From the NCBI GenBank assembly GCA_910576325.1, contig CAJTIM010000006.1, positions 124,001 through 188,000 on the forward strand: 64,000 nucleotides of DNA, given 5' to 3'. The translations under genes and the position numbers were made by a program. Source of the DNA: Clostridia bacterium. Lineage in GTDB: Bacteria > Bacillota > Clostridia > Lachnospirales > Lachnospiraceae. Positions 38,146 through 47,372 of this stretch are shown piece by piece; position 1 is the first letter of the stretch, and each line of letters opens with the position of its first letter. The notes below the pieces were generated by a model that was given only the letters and a program-made list of their open reading frames with translations, was not told the origin of the DNA and made no database searches.

Positions 38146-38275
38146 AAAACCCTCCCTGTCCAAAGACAGAGAGGGTTCGAAAATCATTCTCATAGAGAAA
38201 TTACATCGTCCTCGGCAGGCGGCTTTAACCTTATGCCTTGCGGCACCTGCTGTCTTCGGGTCGTGTTACATGCTA
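38146..38275 (-). ncRNA. Ribosomal protein L10 leader with attenuator
   Basis: The minus strand carries CGAAGACAGCAGGTGCCG and, further on, CCTGCCGAGGA, the paired elements of the L10 leader. It ends in a terminator hairpin with ACCCTC(T/C)CTGTC arms (38148-38176) followed by TTTTT, so attenuation before rplJ is likely. Confidence 0.88.
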
Positions 38276-38329
38276 TGAAAGCATAGCATATATGAATCTA
38301 AATGTCAATCAATAAATTCTGCGTCAGCC

Positions 38330-39022
38330 TTAAACCAGCTTTGCCGGATTCAGCTTTACGCCGGGTCCCATTGTGGGAGCAATGGTAATGCTCTTTAAGA
38401 ACTGGCCCTTTACTGCGGAAGGTCTTGCCTTATTGATTGCATCGATAAGCGTCTGGAAGTTGTCCGCTAACTGCTCCTCTGTGAAAGAAGCCTTTCCAAT
38501 TGGCACGTGGATAATGTTTGTCTTGTCCAGTCTGTACTCGATCTTACCGGCCTTGATATCCTGGATAGCCTTTGTCACATCCATAGTTACCGTTCCGGCC
38601 TTGGGGTTCGGCATCAGACCCTTGGGTCCCAGTACGCGGCCGAGACGTCCCACAACGCCCATCATATCCGGGGTTGCTACAACCACATCGAACTCAAACC
38701 ATCCCTCGTTCTGAATCTTCGGGATCAGCTCCTCCGCTCCTACGTAATCTGCGCCTGCAGCCTGCGCCTCGTCAGCCTTGGCATTCTTGGCAAATACCAG
38801 CACACGCGCGGTCTTACCTGTTCCGTGGGGAAGTACAACGGCGCCGCGGATCTGCTGATCTGCATGACGGCCGTCACAACCTGTCCGGATGTGAGCCTCT
38901 ATGGTCTCGTCAAATTTTGCAACAGCCAGCTTCTTTACGATGCTGATTGCTTCATTTCTATCATACTGGGTCTGTTTGTCGTAGAGCTTTGCAGCCTCAA
39001 CATATTTCTTTCCATGTTTCAT
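38330..39022 (-). CDS. rplA: 50S ribosomal protein L1
   Basis: 230 residues from ATG 39022 with AGGAGG 9 bases upstream; the frame extends 30 codons upstream through the leader and is rejected. It has [56 protein letters not shown] and [13 protein letters not shown]. It is part of the mobile L1 stalk and a known repressor of its own mRNA. A copy of the probable L1 target lies just upstream of the Shine-Dalgarno. Confidence 0.99.
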   Translation of the reverse strand: MKHGKKYVEAAKLYDKQTQYDRNEAISIVKKLAVAKFDETIEAHIRTGCDGRHADQQIRGAVVLPHGTGKTARVLVFAKNAKADEAQAAGADYVGAEELIPKIQNEGWFEFDVVVATPDMMGVVGRLGRVLGPKGLMPNPKAGTVTMDVTKAIQDIKAGKIEYRLDKTNIIHVPIGKASFTEEQLADNFQTLIDAINKARPSAVKGQFLKSITIAPTMGPGVKLNPAKLV

Positions 39023-39038
39023 ATTAAATAACCTCCTG

Positions 39039-39074
39039 GTGGTAATTGCGGGAATCTGGGTTAATCCCTCCCAC
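39039..39074 (-). promoter_or_regulatory. L1-type mRNA motif before rplA
   Basis: On the minus strand GTGGGAGGGATTAACCC ... TTCCCGC ... ACCAC, ending next to the rplA Shine-Dalgarno. It is a near copy of the motif before rplK (39597-39632), same length of 36 bases, and resembles known L1 binding sites. Confidence 0.7.
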
Positions 39075-39155
39075 GTTTCTTTTTCACCCCCTGGACATTT
39101 CGCAGCCCGCACTTCGTCAAAGCGGGCTTTGTCCCTCAGGGCATACAGTTACGTC

Positions 39156-39581
39156 TTAGTCTGTTACAGTGATACCCATGCTTCTTGCTGTACCAGCGAT
39201 CATGCTGATGGCGGCGTCAATGCTTGCCGCATTGAGGTCCGGCATCTTCAGCTCTGCGATCTTCTGAAGCTCTGCTCTTGTGATGCTTGCTACCTTTGTC
39301 TTGTTCGGAACTCCGGAACCGGACTGGATGTTGCATGCCTTCTTAAGCAGTACGGCTGCAGGCGGAGTCTTGGTAATAAAGCTGAAGGATCTGTCTGCGT
39401 AAACTGTAATAACAACCGGAATGATCATTCCGTCCTGGTCTGCGGTTCTTGCGTTGAACTGCTTTGTAAACTCTACGATGTTTACACCGTGCTGACCAAG
39501 CGCCGGTCCGACTGGCGGAGCCGGTGTTGCCTTTCCAGCAGGAATCTGTAATTTAATATAACCTGTTACTTTTTTTGCCAT
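39156..39581 (-). CDS. rplK: 50S ribosomal protein L11
   Basis: 141 residues from ATG 39581 (AAGGAGG upstream), starting [34 protein letters not shown]. The Pro-rich N-terminal domain and RNA-binding C-terminal domain are complete. It forms the GTPase-associated centre with 23S rRNA and is the target site of thiopeptides. First of the L11-L1 pair, preceded by an L1-type motif. Confidence 0.99.
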   Translation of the reverse strand: MAKKVTGYIKLQIPAGKATPAPPVGPALGQHGVNIVEFTKQFNARTADQDGMIIPVVITVYADRSFSFITKTPPAAVLLKKACNIQSGSGVPNKTKVASITRAELQKIAELKMPDLNAASIDAAISMIAGTARSMGITVTD

Positions 39582-39596
39582 ATCAGGCACCTCCTT

Positions 39597-39632
39597 GTGG
39601 TAATCGCGGGAATTAGGGTTAATCCCTCCCAC
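39597..39632 (-). promoter_or_regulatory. L1-type mRNA motif before rplK
   Basis: On the minus strand GTGGGAGGGATTAACCC ... TTCCCGC ... ACCAC, 16 bases before the rplK start. See the twin at 39039-39074. Confidence 0.7.
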
Positions 39633-39677
39633 TTATTTGCTTTGCTGCTGTCCGCTTTGCGGACAATAACGTTTTAA

Positions 39678-40193
39678 CTACATTTTTCTTACTTCTGAGA
39701 AGCTAATCTCTACCGGTGTCTCCCGGCCAAAGAGATCTACATTGATGATAACGCACTGCTTGCCGTGGTTCATGGATTGAATGGTTCCCACCGTATCGGC
39801 CCAGACGCCGCCCGTAACAATCACGGTATCTCCCTCCGCAAAGTCGATTACGACATTCTCGGCCTCGATGCCCAGCGGTCTCATTTCCTCCTCCGTGAGC
39901 GGAACCGGCTTGGAGCCAGGTCCAACAAATCCGGTAACGCCTCTGGTGTTGCGCACCACATACCAGGTGTCGTCATTCATCACCATGTTGATCAGAACAT
40001 AGCCCGGAAACAGTTTCTTCTGAACCTGCTTTCTGGCTCCGTTCTTCATCTCTACAACATCCTGCATCGGAACTCTCACTTCCAGGATCTGTTCCTCCAG
40101 ATGTCTGTTCTCAATCGTCTTCTCAATGTTGGCCTTAACCTTGTTCTCATACCCGGAATAGGTATGAACTACATACCAGTTCGCCTCTGCCAT
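39678..40193 (-). CDS. nusG: Transcription antitermination factor NusG
   Basis: 171 residues. The NGN domain starts ANWYVVHTYSGYENKVKANIEK and holds LFPGYVLINMVMNDDTWYVVRNTRGVTGFVG. The KOW domain is FAEGDTVIVTGGVWADTVGTIQSMN. It links RNA polymerase with elongation control and ribosomes. It lies 10 bases after secE. Confidence 0.99.
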   Translation of the reverse strand: MAEANWYVVHTYSGYENKVKANIEKTIENRHLEEQILEVRVPMQDVVEMKNGARKQVQKKLFPGYVLINMVMNDDTWYVVRNTRGVTGFVGPGSKPVPLTEEEMRPLGIEAENVVIDFAEGDTVIVTGGVWADTVGTIQSMNHGKQCVIINVDLFGRETPVEISFSEVRKM

Positions 40194-40203
40194 ATCGTCA
40201 CCC

Positions 40204-40407
40204 CTATAACTTCATGATAACATCAATACCGTAGGTCATAATAACGTCCAGTATCTTAATGATGATGCCCAAAGCCACGGATGATGCCACAACTGCAATG
40301 GTCTGCTTTGTAAGGGATTTTTTATCCGGCCAGATGATCTTCTTGTATTCAGCTTTAAGACCCTTAAACCAGCTCTTCTTGGGAGCTTTTTCTGCTGCGT
40401 CGCTCAT
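40204..40407 (-). CDS. secE: Protein translocase subunit SecE
   Basis: 67 residues with one membrane helix (about 35-58), preceded by the conserved WFKGLKAEYKKIIWPDKKSLTKQT motif region. Clamps the SecY channel. Position rpmG-secE-nusG is typical. Confidence 0.96.
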   Translation of the reverse strand: MSDAAEKAPKKSWFKGLKAEYKKIIWPDKKSLTKQTIAVVASSVALGIIIKILDVIMTYGIDVIMKL

Positions 40408-40431
40408 CTTTCCACTTTCCTTTCCGGCATC

Positions 40432-40581
40432 CTACTTGGTCTCTTTGTGCAGTGTGTGTTTCCTGCAGAATCTGCAGTACTTACTGGTCTCCATCCTGTC
40501 CGGATGGTTCTTTTTCTCTTTTGTCATGTTGTAATTACGTTGTTTACACTCCGTACATGCCAATGTGATTTTTACGCGCAC
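40432..40581 (-). CDS. rpmG: 50S ribosomal protein L33
   Basis: 49 residues, starting at GTG 40581 with GGAGGT 7 bases upstream. The sequence begins [19 protein letters not shown] and has two CxxC pairs, CTEC and CRFC, the zinc-binding type of L33. It is the first gene of the rpmG-secE-nusG run. Confidence 0.95.
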   Translation of the reverse strand: MRVKITLACTECKQRNYNMTKEKKNHPDRMETSKYCRFCRKHTLHKETK

Positions 40582-40677
40582 GACTTCCACCTCCGCTTAA
40601 TTTCTGTTTGTATGCGGCCTTGCGAGGACCGCCGTTTTTCAGGCATAAAAAAAAAGCCTACTTCCATTCGCCATAGT

Positions 40678-40707
40678 ATCATAGCATGATATGTAAGGGA
40701 ATGTCAA
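40678..40707 (-). promoter_or_regulatory. Promoter of rpmG-secE-nusG
   Basis: Minus strand TTGACA (40707-40702), 18 bases, TATGAT (40683-40678), about 90 bases upstream of rpmG. Confidence 0.8.
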
Positions 40708-40772
40708 GGTTTTTTAAAAATTCATATCATTAACTCATTTTGCCTTGCTAACTATAATTTTTATCACCCCAT

Positions 40773-41024
40773 CTAATACCTTTTGTATATATCTCCACGG
40801 TTCCCAACATCCACAACATAGACAATCAATTTTCCATTGTCCACAGAATAAATGATCCGATAATCGCCAACACGCAATCTTAATAATTCATCGTGCCCTT
40901 TTAATTTCTTTATATCTTCCCCATTTGGAAGCTGCTCTATTGCATGCACAATACGTTTTTGTTCATTCACGGGCAGCTTGTCTATAAATTTCTTTGCTTT
41001 CTTTTTAACTATAATATGATACAT
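40773..41024 (-). CDS. RelE/ParE-family toxin
   Basis: 83 residues from ATG 41024, overlapping the antitoxin stop by one base (TGATG). The RelE fold pattern is HIIVKKKAKKFIDKLP ... LKGHDELLRLRVGDYRIIYSVDNGKLIVYVVDVGNRGDIYKR, with Arg and the terminal GNRGDIYKRY typical of mRNA-cleaving RelE-type enzymes. The downstream position (antitoxin first) is the standard order. Confidence 0.9.
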   Translation of the reverse strand: MYHIIVKKKAKKFIDKLPVNEQKRIVHAIEQLPNGEDIKKLKGHDELLRLRVGDYRIIYSVDNGKLIVYVVDVGNRGDIYKRY

Positions 41025-41236
41025 CAGGCAAGCCCCCACTCTTTCTTGCATTCCTCAAGCGGAATATCTTCTTTATCTTCGTCAGGCGCATTTTCATAAT
41101 TTTCTACCATTCGTTGACAAAAAAGATCGTCGGCTTCCTCATCGGCTGCTATTCCCTGAACATATGCAAGTACATAACCGATTTTATAATCTGGTATAAC
41201 ATCTAAAAGCTCGACTATCCTTTCTCTGTTACTCAT
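41024..41236 (-). CDS. Antitoxin of the RelE-type pair
   Basis: 70 residues, very acidic in the second half (ENAPDEDKEDIPLEECKKEWGLA), with a helical N-terminus (NRERIVELLDVIPDYKIGYVLAYVQG) that would carry DNA binding or dimerisation. It resembles short RelB-type antitoxins common in Clostridia. Translationally coupled to the toxin. The pair likely represses its own promoter. Confidence 0.85.
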   Translation of the reverse strand: MSNRERIVELLDVIPDYKIGYVLAYVQGIAADEEADDLFCQRMVENYENAPDEDKEDIPLEECKKEWGLA

Positions 41237-41473
41237 GTACTAGTACCTTCTTTCCTATTGATACATCTATTATATGCATTATTTCTGATTTTTTCAAGTA
41301 TTGTCAAAACCATTTAAAATTTATATATGACTTTGTACAAAAAATTACATCCCGCCGCTAATTGTAACTTGACACGGTTTTTACCGGACTTTAAAATGAA
41401 ATTATATAAGATATCCACAGCTTTTCAAGGATTTTTCCCTAAGATACGGTTGAAAAAAGGGGGCTGATATATA

Positions 41474-42232
41474 ATGGAAGAAACTGTTCGGGTTGCAGAC
41501 CGCATTTTTGATATTCTGGAAGTGTTAGCTGCGTCTAACTCTCCCCTTGGACTTTCAGAGCTTGCCAAAGCCACCCATATGAGCAAAAGCACGGTTCACC
41601 GGCTTGCGGCCTCTATGTGTGCAAGGCAGTATGTGGAGAAAAGCAGCGATGGCCTTTATTCCATCGGCTACAAGCTGATCGAAACGGTGAGCCTGCATAT
41701 CAATCAGCTGGAGCTTCTTACGGAGGCCAAGCCCTTTTTAAGCGATATTATGCGGGATCTGGATCTGACCGCCCATCTGGGGATTCTGGACGGCTGCGAT
41801 GTGGTTTATCTGGAAAAAATGGATATCTACCCCAACACCCGCCTCTATACACAGGTAGGCTACCGCTCCCCGGCCTTCTGCTCCTCCATCGGAAAATGCC
41901 TTCTGGCCTGTCTGTCCGGGGATGAACTGGAGGACGCGCTGTATCTGTGCAATTTCAAAAAATATACATCCAATACCATCACGGATATCCGGGAGTTCAA
42001 GCGTTATCTCAGGGTGATCCGGCGGCAGGGCTGGGCGATGGACAATGAGGAATATCAGATCGGCCACCGCTGCGTAGGGGCGCCGGTGTTTGATTACCGC
42101 GGTTCTCCCGTGGCCGCCATCAGCGCCAGCGGTTCCATTGCGCAGCTCTCGGACGATAAGCTTGAGATGGTCATTCGGGAGGTAAAGCAGGCTGCGGAAA
42201 AGCTTTCCCGGAGAATGGGGTATGTAGAATAA
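41474..42232 (+). CDS. IclR-family transcriptional regulator
   Basis: 252 residues. N-terminal winged helix (RIFDILEVLAASNSPLGLSELAKATHMSKSTVHRL) and the IclR ligand-binding domain (LDLTAHLGILDGCDVVYLEKM, RSPAFCSSIGKCLLACL, GAPVFDYRGSPVAAISASG). Such regulators respond to aromatic or small organic acids. It is convergent with an aldehyde dehydrogenase/FIST operon, which may be its target, though a convergent layout gives only weak support. Confidence 0.93.
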   Translation: MEETVRVADRIFDILEVLAASNSPLGLSELAKATHMSKSTVHRLAASMCARQYVEKSSDGLYSIGYKLIETVSLHINQLELLTEAKPFLSDIMRDLDLTAHLGILDGCDVVYLEKMDIYPNTRLYTQVGYRSPAFCSSIGKCLLACLSGDELEDALYLCNFKKYTSNTITDIREFKRYLRVIRRQGWAMDNEEYQIGHRCVGAPVFDYRGSPVAAISASGSIAQLSDDKLEMVIREVKQAAEKLSRRMGYVE

Positions 42233-42279
42233 ACAAAGGACGCGAAACCATCGGCTTCATAATAATTGAGAAATATAGA

Positions 42280-42377
42280 AAAAGGCAGTCAGAAGATGTC
42301 ATATTTTCCAAATCCGAATCATGAGATTTCGTAAATCACCATTGTATCCGGAAAAAGTCATCTTCTGACTGCCTTTT
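42280..42377. terminator. Long inverted repeat between iclR-type and aldehyde dehydrogenase genes
   Basis: Perfect 19-base arms at 42280-42298 and 42359-42377, with A-run outside on one side and T-run on the other, so it can end transcripts from both convergent genes. The 60-base loop is longer than usual for a terminator. Confidence 0.65.
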
Positions 42378-42460
42378 AACTGCCTATCCCGCACTGTCTA
42401 ACAGCAAAGCTTCTGCTTCTTCTTTGCCCATATCCTGTTAAAGATATGTTCAGGAATATA

Positions 42461-43894
42461 TTAAATAATATTCTTCAGCACAATTGTCTTTGTTCTGGTC
42501 ACTTCATCAAAGGTAGACATAACACCCTCGGTTCCGATTCCGGAGTACTTGTAGCCGCCAAAGGGCATCTCAAAGCTGCGGAAGAAGCTTGCGCCGTTGA
42601 TGATGGTTCCGCCGCACTCCAGTGCGTTGCAGACCTTCATGGCCGTCTTCATATTCTCTGTGAACACACAGCCGCAGAGACCGAACTTCGATCTGTTTGC
42701 TATCTCAATGGCTTCCTCCACCGTCTCAAAGGTGATAATCGGAACTACCGGTCCGAAGATCTCCATGTCAACGGCTACGTCTGCCGTCTTGGGAACATCC
42801 TTGATAACCGTAGGAGCAATAAATGCGCCGTCTCTGGTTCCTCCCAGAATAACCTTGCCGCCCTGCTCTACCGTAAGCTTTATCTGCTCTTCTACCTTAA
42901 TAGCCGCCTTCTCACTGATCAGGCATCCGATCTGGGTGCTCTCCTCTGCCGGCATTCCCTGCTTCAGCTGTTTGATACGCTCAACAGCCTTTGTGGTAAA
43001 CTCCTCCGCGCGGTTCTTATGAATCAGGAAACGCTTGGAAGCGCAGCATACCTGTCCGGTATTGTACATACGGCCCCAGATAAGTTCCTCTACCGCCAGA
43101 TCCACATCGCCGTCCTCCAGTACGATGAAGGCATCGTTTCCGCCCAGCTCCAGCGCAATGTGAGCCAGATGATCCGCCGCTGTTCTTGCCGTCTCAATGC
43201 CGACCTCCGTGGAACCTGTGAGGGTAATGGCATGGACATCCTTGTTTGCGCACAGCCATGCGCCTACCTTGGAACCGCGTCCGGTTACAATCTGAACGGC
43301 TCCGGGCGTTACGCCGGCCTCGCCCAAAAGGGCTGTCAGCTTGCACAGAGTCAGCGGATTGTCCGTGGAGGGCTTTACGATTGCGGCATTTCCTGCAAGA
43401 AGCGTGGGGGCTACCTTCTGATCAAAGAGATCGCAGGGGAAGTTAAAGGGAATTACGCAGGCAATTACGCCGATAGGCTCCCGTTTTGTAATCAGCACAT
43501 GCTTATCCTGCCCCGCTTCCATGCCGGCGGGAATGGTCTCGCCGTACAGGTGCTTTGCCTTTTCGGAAAATGCTTTGAAGGCAATGGGAATATTGCCAAT
43601 CTCAGCTCTCGCCTCGGTGATAGGCTTTCCTGTCTCCTGGGATAAGGTCTGAGCCAAATCCTCTTTATTCTTTTCCACCAGTTCAAGAAAACGGTACATA
43701 ATTTCCGCTTTTTCATAGACAGGAACCTCCGCCCAGATTTTCTGTGCTGCCGCTGCCTTCTCTACTGCCAGATCCACATCCTCTTTTGTGGCTGCCGGAA
43801 CCGTATCCACGACTGCGCCGGTTGCCGGGTTGATTACTTCGATTACTTCGCCGTTGGAAGCATCTGCGGATGCTCCGTTGATAAACATTTTCAT
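42461..43894 (-). CDS. NAD(P)-dependent aldehyde dehydrogenase
   Basis: 477 residues. Rossmann-site segments PFNFPCDLFDQKVAPTLLAGNAAIVKPS and TGSTEVG, catalytic Glu in LELGGNDAF (about 252) and catalytic Cys in YNTGQVCCASKR (about 286), plus the C-terminal PFGGYKYSGIG. The sequence is of the broad succinate-semialdehyde/lactaldehyde/GapN group; the substrate cannot be fixed. It lies 35 bases after the FIST gene in the same direction, so the two form one operon. Confidence 0.92.
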   Translation of the reverse strand: MKMFINGASADASNGEVIEVINPATGAVVDTVPAATKEDVDLAVEKAAAAQKIWAEVPVYEKAEIMYRFLELVEKNKEDLAQTLSQETGKPITEARAEIGNIPIAFKAFSEKAKHLYGETIPAGMEAGQDKHVLITKREPIGVIACVIPFNFPCDLFDQKVAPTLLAGNAAIVKPSTDNPLTLCKLTALLGEAGVTPGAVQIVTGRGSKVGAWLCANKDVHAITLTGSTEVGIETARTAADHLAHIALELGGNDAFIVLEDGDVDLAVEELIWGRMYNTGQVCCASKRFLIHKNRAEEFTTKAVERIKQLKQGMPAEESTQIGCLISEKAAIKVEEQIKLTVEQGGKVILGGTRDGAFIAPTVIKDVPKTADVAVDMEIFGPVVPIITFETVEEAIEIANRSKFGLCGCVFTENMKTAMKVCNALECGGTIINGASFFRSFEMPFGGYKYSGIGTEGVMSTFDEVTRTKTIVLKNII

Positions 43895-43929
43895 GGGATT
43901 TTTTCTCCTTTTCTAATGTAGTCTCGTTA

Positions 43930-45096
43930 TTAAGCCTCAAAGCCCGTGAAGGAAAGCATCAGTCCGCCGCAGGTATTTAAGCCGTCAGCCTCAAAGCCGT
44001 ACTCGCCAAAGGTGAACTCTGCGATAAAGGGAACGTCTCCCGCTTCCTTCTTAAGCTGCTCCGCCACTTCTCCGATTCGGCTGTCAATGCCGGCTCTTCT
44101 TCCGCCGCAGTGTACCAGATGATATGCGCCGGCCGGAGCTGCCATTTTTTCCTTCAATGCGGCAAGAGTATTGCCGGTAGAGTCGATGAGTTCGTCTACG
44201 GTTGCCTCCATACGGATAATTGCCGTGCCCTCTGCCAGATTATTTCCGATGTTCATGCTCAGATCGTCATTGCCGTTCATGGGATGGCGGATAGCTACCA
44301 GATCGCCGAGGCGGTCTTTCACGCCCAGAGGAGATGTGATAGTCTGAACCAGCAGATCGCCGCCCATAACCGCATCGGTGCCTATGCCTCTCCAGTCTGC
44401 GTATTTCTTGAGGGCCGGTACGCCGTCGATCTCTGCCAGAACACGGTTATCCACTACCTTTGTGATAATGCCCATATCCTTTGTCTCTCTGTATGCGCCT
44501 GTGAACTTGTTGGTCATTTTCTTCTCCGAATAGAAGAAGGCAACCGCCACGCCGTCCGCAAAGGCTCCCTTATCGGTGTAAAGCTTCCACTCGCCTGCAA
44601 TGCTGTTGTCTGCGGCGCTTCCGCCATAGAAGGGAACTCTTCCAATTACCTTGGTAATGCCCTTTAAGTAAAATTCCTCTTCTCCCGGAGGCGCTACCAT
44701 GTAGAAATAATCCGGGGCTGCCTTCCTACCGGCACGCTCCAAGGCAAGCTTCGCCGCCTGCTCTCCTGCATCCACGGAGCATCCGCTCTTCTCAACTGCT
44801 GCGATTCCTACGGTCATTTCCGGATCGGATACTGCCATAATGCCTACAAAGCCGTCGTCTCCGGTTATGTAACCTTCCGGTGTAATCACACCTGTGAAGG
44901 ATGTGTTGCCAATCACGGGAACGCCTGGCATCTCCTCCGCTATGCCTGCCAGCATTGCGTCCAGATCATAGGCGCAGCTTGCATATACATATGCCATATT
45001 TACGGAATCCAGACCTGCTTTTGCCTTCTTCGCAGCCTCTGCTCCCGCCGCCTTGGGGTTACTGTTTGTACTGGAACCGGTGTTACCTTTCAACAT
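43930..45096 (-). CDS. FIST-domain signalling protein
   Basis: 388 residues. FIST N part (AYVYASCAYDLDAMLAGIAEEMPGVPVIGNTSFTGVITPEGY, AVEKSG...) and FIST C part (ALKKYADWRGIGTDAVMGGDLL, HCGGRRAGIDSRIGEVAEQLK, FIAEFTFGEYGF). FIST domains are thought to bind small ligands such as amino acids. Here it lacks any output domain, so it may be a ligand sensor or carrier for the co-transcribed aldehyde dehydrogenase. Start AAGGAGG 6 bases before ATG. Confidence 0.88.
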   Translation of the reverse strand: MLKGNTGSSTNSNPKAAGAEAAKKAKAGLDSVNMAYVYASCAYDLDAMLAGIAEEMPGVPVIGNTSFTGVITPEGYITGDDGFVGIMAVSDPEMTVGIAAVEKSGCSVDAGEQAAKLALERAGRKAAPDYFYMVAPPGEEEFYLKGITKVIGRVPFYGGSAADNSIAGEWKLYTDKGAFADGVAVAFFYSEKKMTNKFTGAYRETKDMGIITKVVDNRVLAEIDGVPALKKYADWRGIGTDAVMGGDLLVQTITSPLGVKDRLGDLVAIRHPMNGNDDLSMNIGNNLAEGTAIIRMEATVDELIDSTGNTLAALKEKMAAPAGAYHLVHCGGRRAGIDSRIGEVAEQLKKEAGDVPFIAEFTFGEYGFEADGLNTCGGLMLSFTGFEA

Positions 45097-45417
45097 TTTG
45101 TACCTCCTTCTGTTTTGTTTAAATCGGACAATATTTACGTCTTATTTTATTATAATTTATTTAGTTTAACAGACAATATGCCTATTCCGTCAAACGAAAC
45201 GGGCGTTCCGCTGTGCGGAACGCCCGTTTCTGCTGCTCTTTTTCCTGTTTTCTACAATTTAATCAACTTTTCCTTGTGTTCTCTTATCCGCTGAGGGCGG
45301 ATCGGAAAATTTCTTGCGTTTTTCTTCTTGAAGTGTTACCCTCTGTATAGAAACGCGTGTGCGGCGCCTGTGATGCAAACGCCGCTCCTTTATGTCCGGT
45401 TAAAGGGGGACCAAGCT
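45097..45417. promoter_or_regulatory. Divergent promoter region with a perfect hairpin
   Basis: Contains a minus-strand promoter for the FIST gene (TTGTCT 45176-45171, 16 bases, TATAAT 45154-45149) and a perfect 16-base stem GAAACGGGCGTTCCGC with a 3-base loop (45196-45230). No gene seen. Confidence 0.55.
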
Positions 45418-45804
45418 ATGAGCTATCAAAAACATAAGTCGGAGGAATCTGTGGAGGACTATCTGGAGACTATCCTGATTCTCAATAAGTCTCTCGCCAA
45501 TGTACGCTCCATTGATATTGCCAATGAGCTGAATTATTCCAAGCCCAGCGTCAGTGTGGCCATGAAGAATTTGAGACAGAAGGGCTATGTCACAGTCTCC
45601 GGGGAAGGGTTTATCCTGCTGACAGAGGAAGGCCGCGCTCTGGCGGAGACGGTCTATGAACGCCATTCTGTCCTTTCTCGATGGCTGATCCGGCTTGGTG
45701 TGACTCCGGAAACTGCCATTGCGGATGCCTGTAAGATGGAGCATGATATGAGTGCGGAGAGCTTTGAGGCCGTCAAAGCATATCTTCTTAAAAATCCGTC
45801 GTGA
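45418..45804 (+). CDS. DtxR/MntR-like metal-dependent regulator
   Basis: 128 residues from ATG 45418 (AAAGGGGG 8 bases upstream). DtxR-type helix-turn-helix ESVEDYLETILILNKSLANVRSIDIANELNYSKPSVSVAMKNLRQKGYV and a dimerisation part with potential metal ligands: Glu/His at YERHSVL, Glu/Asp at DACKMEHDMS. It is short and lacks the SH3 domain of DtxR, like MntR. No metal transporter is adjacent. Confidence 0.88.
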   Translation: MSYQKHKSEESVEDYLETILILNKSLANVRSIDIANELNYSKPSVSVAMKNLRQKGYVTVSGEGFILLTEEGRALAETVYERHSVLSRWLIRLGVTPETAIADACKMEHDMSAESFEAVKAYLLKNPS

Positions 45805-45852
45805 CAAGTTCACCTTACCGATGTTTCCCAACAACCAAAAGGTAACTATACA

Positions 45853-45896
45853 AATCCTGTCCGGATAAGCTTTCACACAGCGGACAGGATTTTTTA
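45853..45896 (+). terminator. Terminator of the DtxR-like gene
   Basis: AATCCTGTCCG/CGGACAGGATT stem followed by TTTTTTATT on the plus strand; the reverse reading can serve the recQ fragment. Confidence 0.88.
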
Positions 45897-47369
45897 TTCC
45901 TCCCACCCCCACTGTGGAAATTCAACCTTCACACCGCAATACTGCTTCTTTTTCGGCGTAGAAGCTTCTTCATCCGGGCAAAGCGCATAGTCAAATATCA
46001 GCTGCCTGCGCTTATAATCATTAAGTATCGTATGGATTTTCCGGCAGAGAACCTCCTCTTTTCTTTTCCTGGAATATTTGTCCCCGGGCATCTCCTCCCC
46101 GATTCCCGTCACCCGGAATAAGGTATCATACCGGATCACCCTGCTCAGAACGCTTCTGCCTCTCTCCCGGTCCTCCTTCTCCCTGCCTCTGCTGCCCGAC
46201 ATAGTGGACAAGCGGTATTGCAGATAGTAGATGATTCTGAGATTCTCCTCTGAAGCGGGAAGCTTTTTGCCCTTTGCATCGAAGATCTGCAGCTTCTCCG
46301 CTGAAAACGTAAGGAATTGTCCTTTTATATGAAATGCCGTAGCAAACCGGTACAAAGGGGGAAGCTCCTCATAGGAATACCCCTTTTCTCCCTGTTTTTC
46401 CAGCGGAAGAAAGCTTCCCTTATAGATGCGAAGCTCCTTTTCATCCTCATAAATCCATTTGGGAACCGCAGCCTTTGAACAGTCAATGGTGATTGTAATT
46501 TTGTTCATTTTATCAAGGCTTTGTTCTATGGCCGCCTTTTTGTCCGGCTTCAGCGTTACGGCAGGATCGCCGGATAATAGTTCATAGATATTTTTGGGAT
46601 ACAGAACGGGCGCACCGCTTACCTCCAGGGTATATACCGCGTCCGCAATCATCATATCAAAATAAGACAGCCTTTCCCCGTTATTGCTTTCTATTTTATA
46701 GGACAGCGGCAGTTCTTTCTTCTCCCCTGTTCTGCTTGCCTTCCTTCCGCAGTCTATCTGCTTTTCTGCTCCGATTTCATACGCGCCGCTGCGGATCTCA
46801 TTTGCAATTTTTGTGTTGTTATAATAGAGCGCCCTAATTTCCGTAAGCCGTTTTTCCAGGCTCTTTTCCATTCTTTTTTCATCCCCGGGGGACAAAAGCA
46901 GCGCTTCCGGAAGAGGCTCTTTAAAATAATTCTCAATAAACTCCTGCAGCTCCTTAGACGTCGCCCGCCCCGCTGCCATGCCGCAATATTCCGCCATTCT
47001 CTCAAGGCGGTATCTTCCCAGATCATATCTGTAACGGGCAGTTTCTTCATCAAATTCATTTCCCGTTTTAAAGTTCTCCAGGAATCCCCGGCAAATCCCA
47101 TAGTCTTCCCCGGAACGCGGGTCCCTATTGACATATAAAATGCACTCCGCCTTCTTCCCGTCGCGGCCTGCCCTTCCCGCCTCCTGGTAATAGCTCTCCA
47201 TATCCTTCGGCATATTGTAATGAATCACAAAGCGGACGTCTCTTTTGTTGATTCCCATTCCATAGGCATTTGTGGCAACCATCAGGCGGCAATTCTTCTC
47301 ATACATAAATCTGCGGTGCTCCTCCTCACGCTCCCCGCTGCTGCGGCCGGCATGATAGAGTGATACCGC
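45894..47369 (-). pseudogene. recQ: C-terminal part of a RecQ-family helicase cut by the integrative element
   Basis: The frame runs from 47369 to 45894, about 491 residues, and begins in mid-domain (AVSLYHAGRSSGEREEEHRRF) after a TAG at 47372-47370. It has the second helicase half, with motif V (MVATNAYGMGIN) and motif VI (YYQEAGRAGRDG), and a long C-terminal region of uncertain family. The N-terminal half (Walker A, DEAH box) is absent. In its place lies the integrase end of the ICE. The other half should lie at the far end of the element, outside the window. As it stands no helicase can be made. Confidence 0.85.
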
Positions 47370-47372
47370 CTA

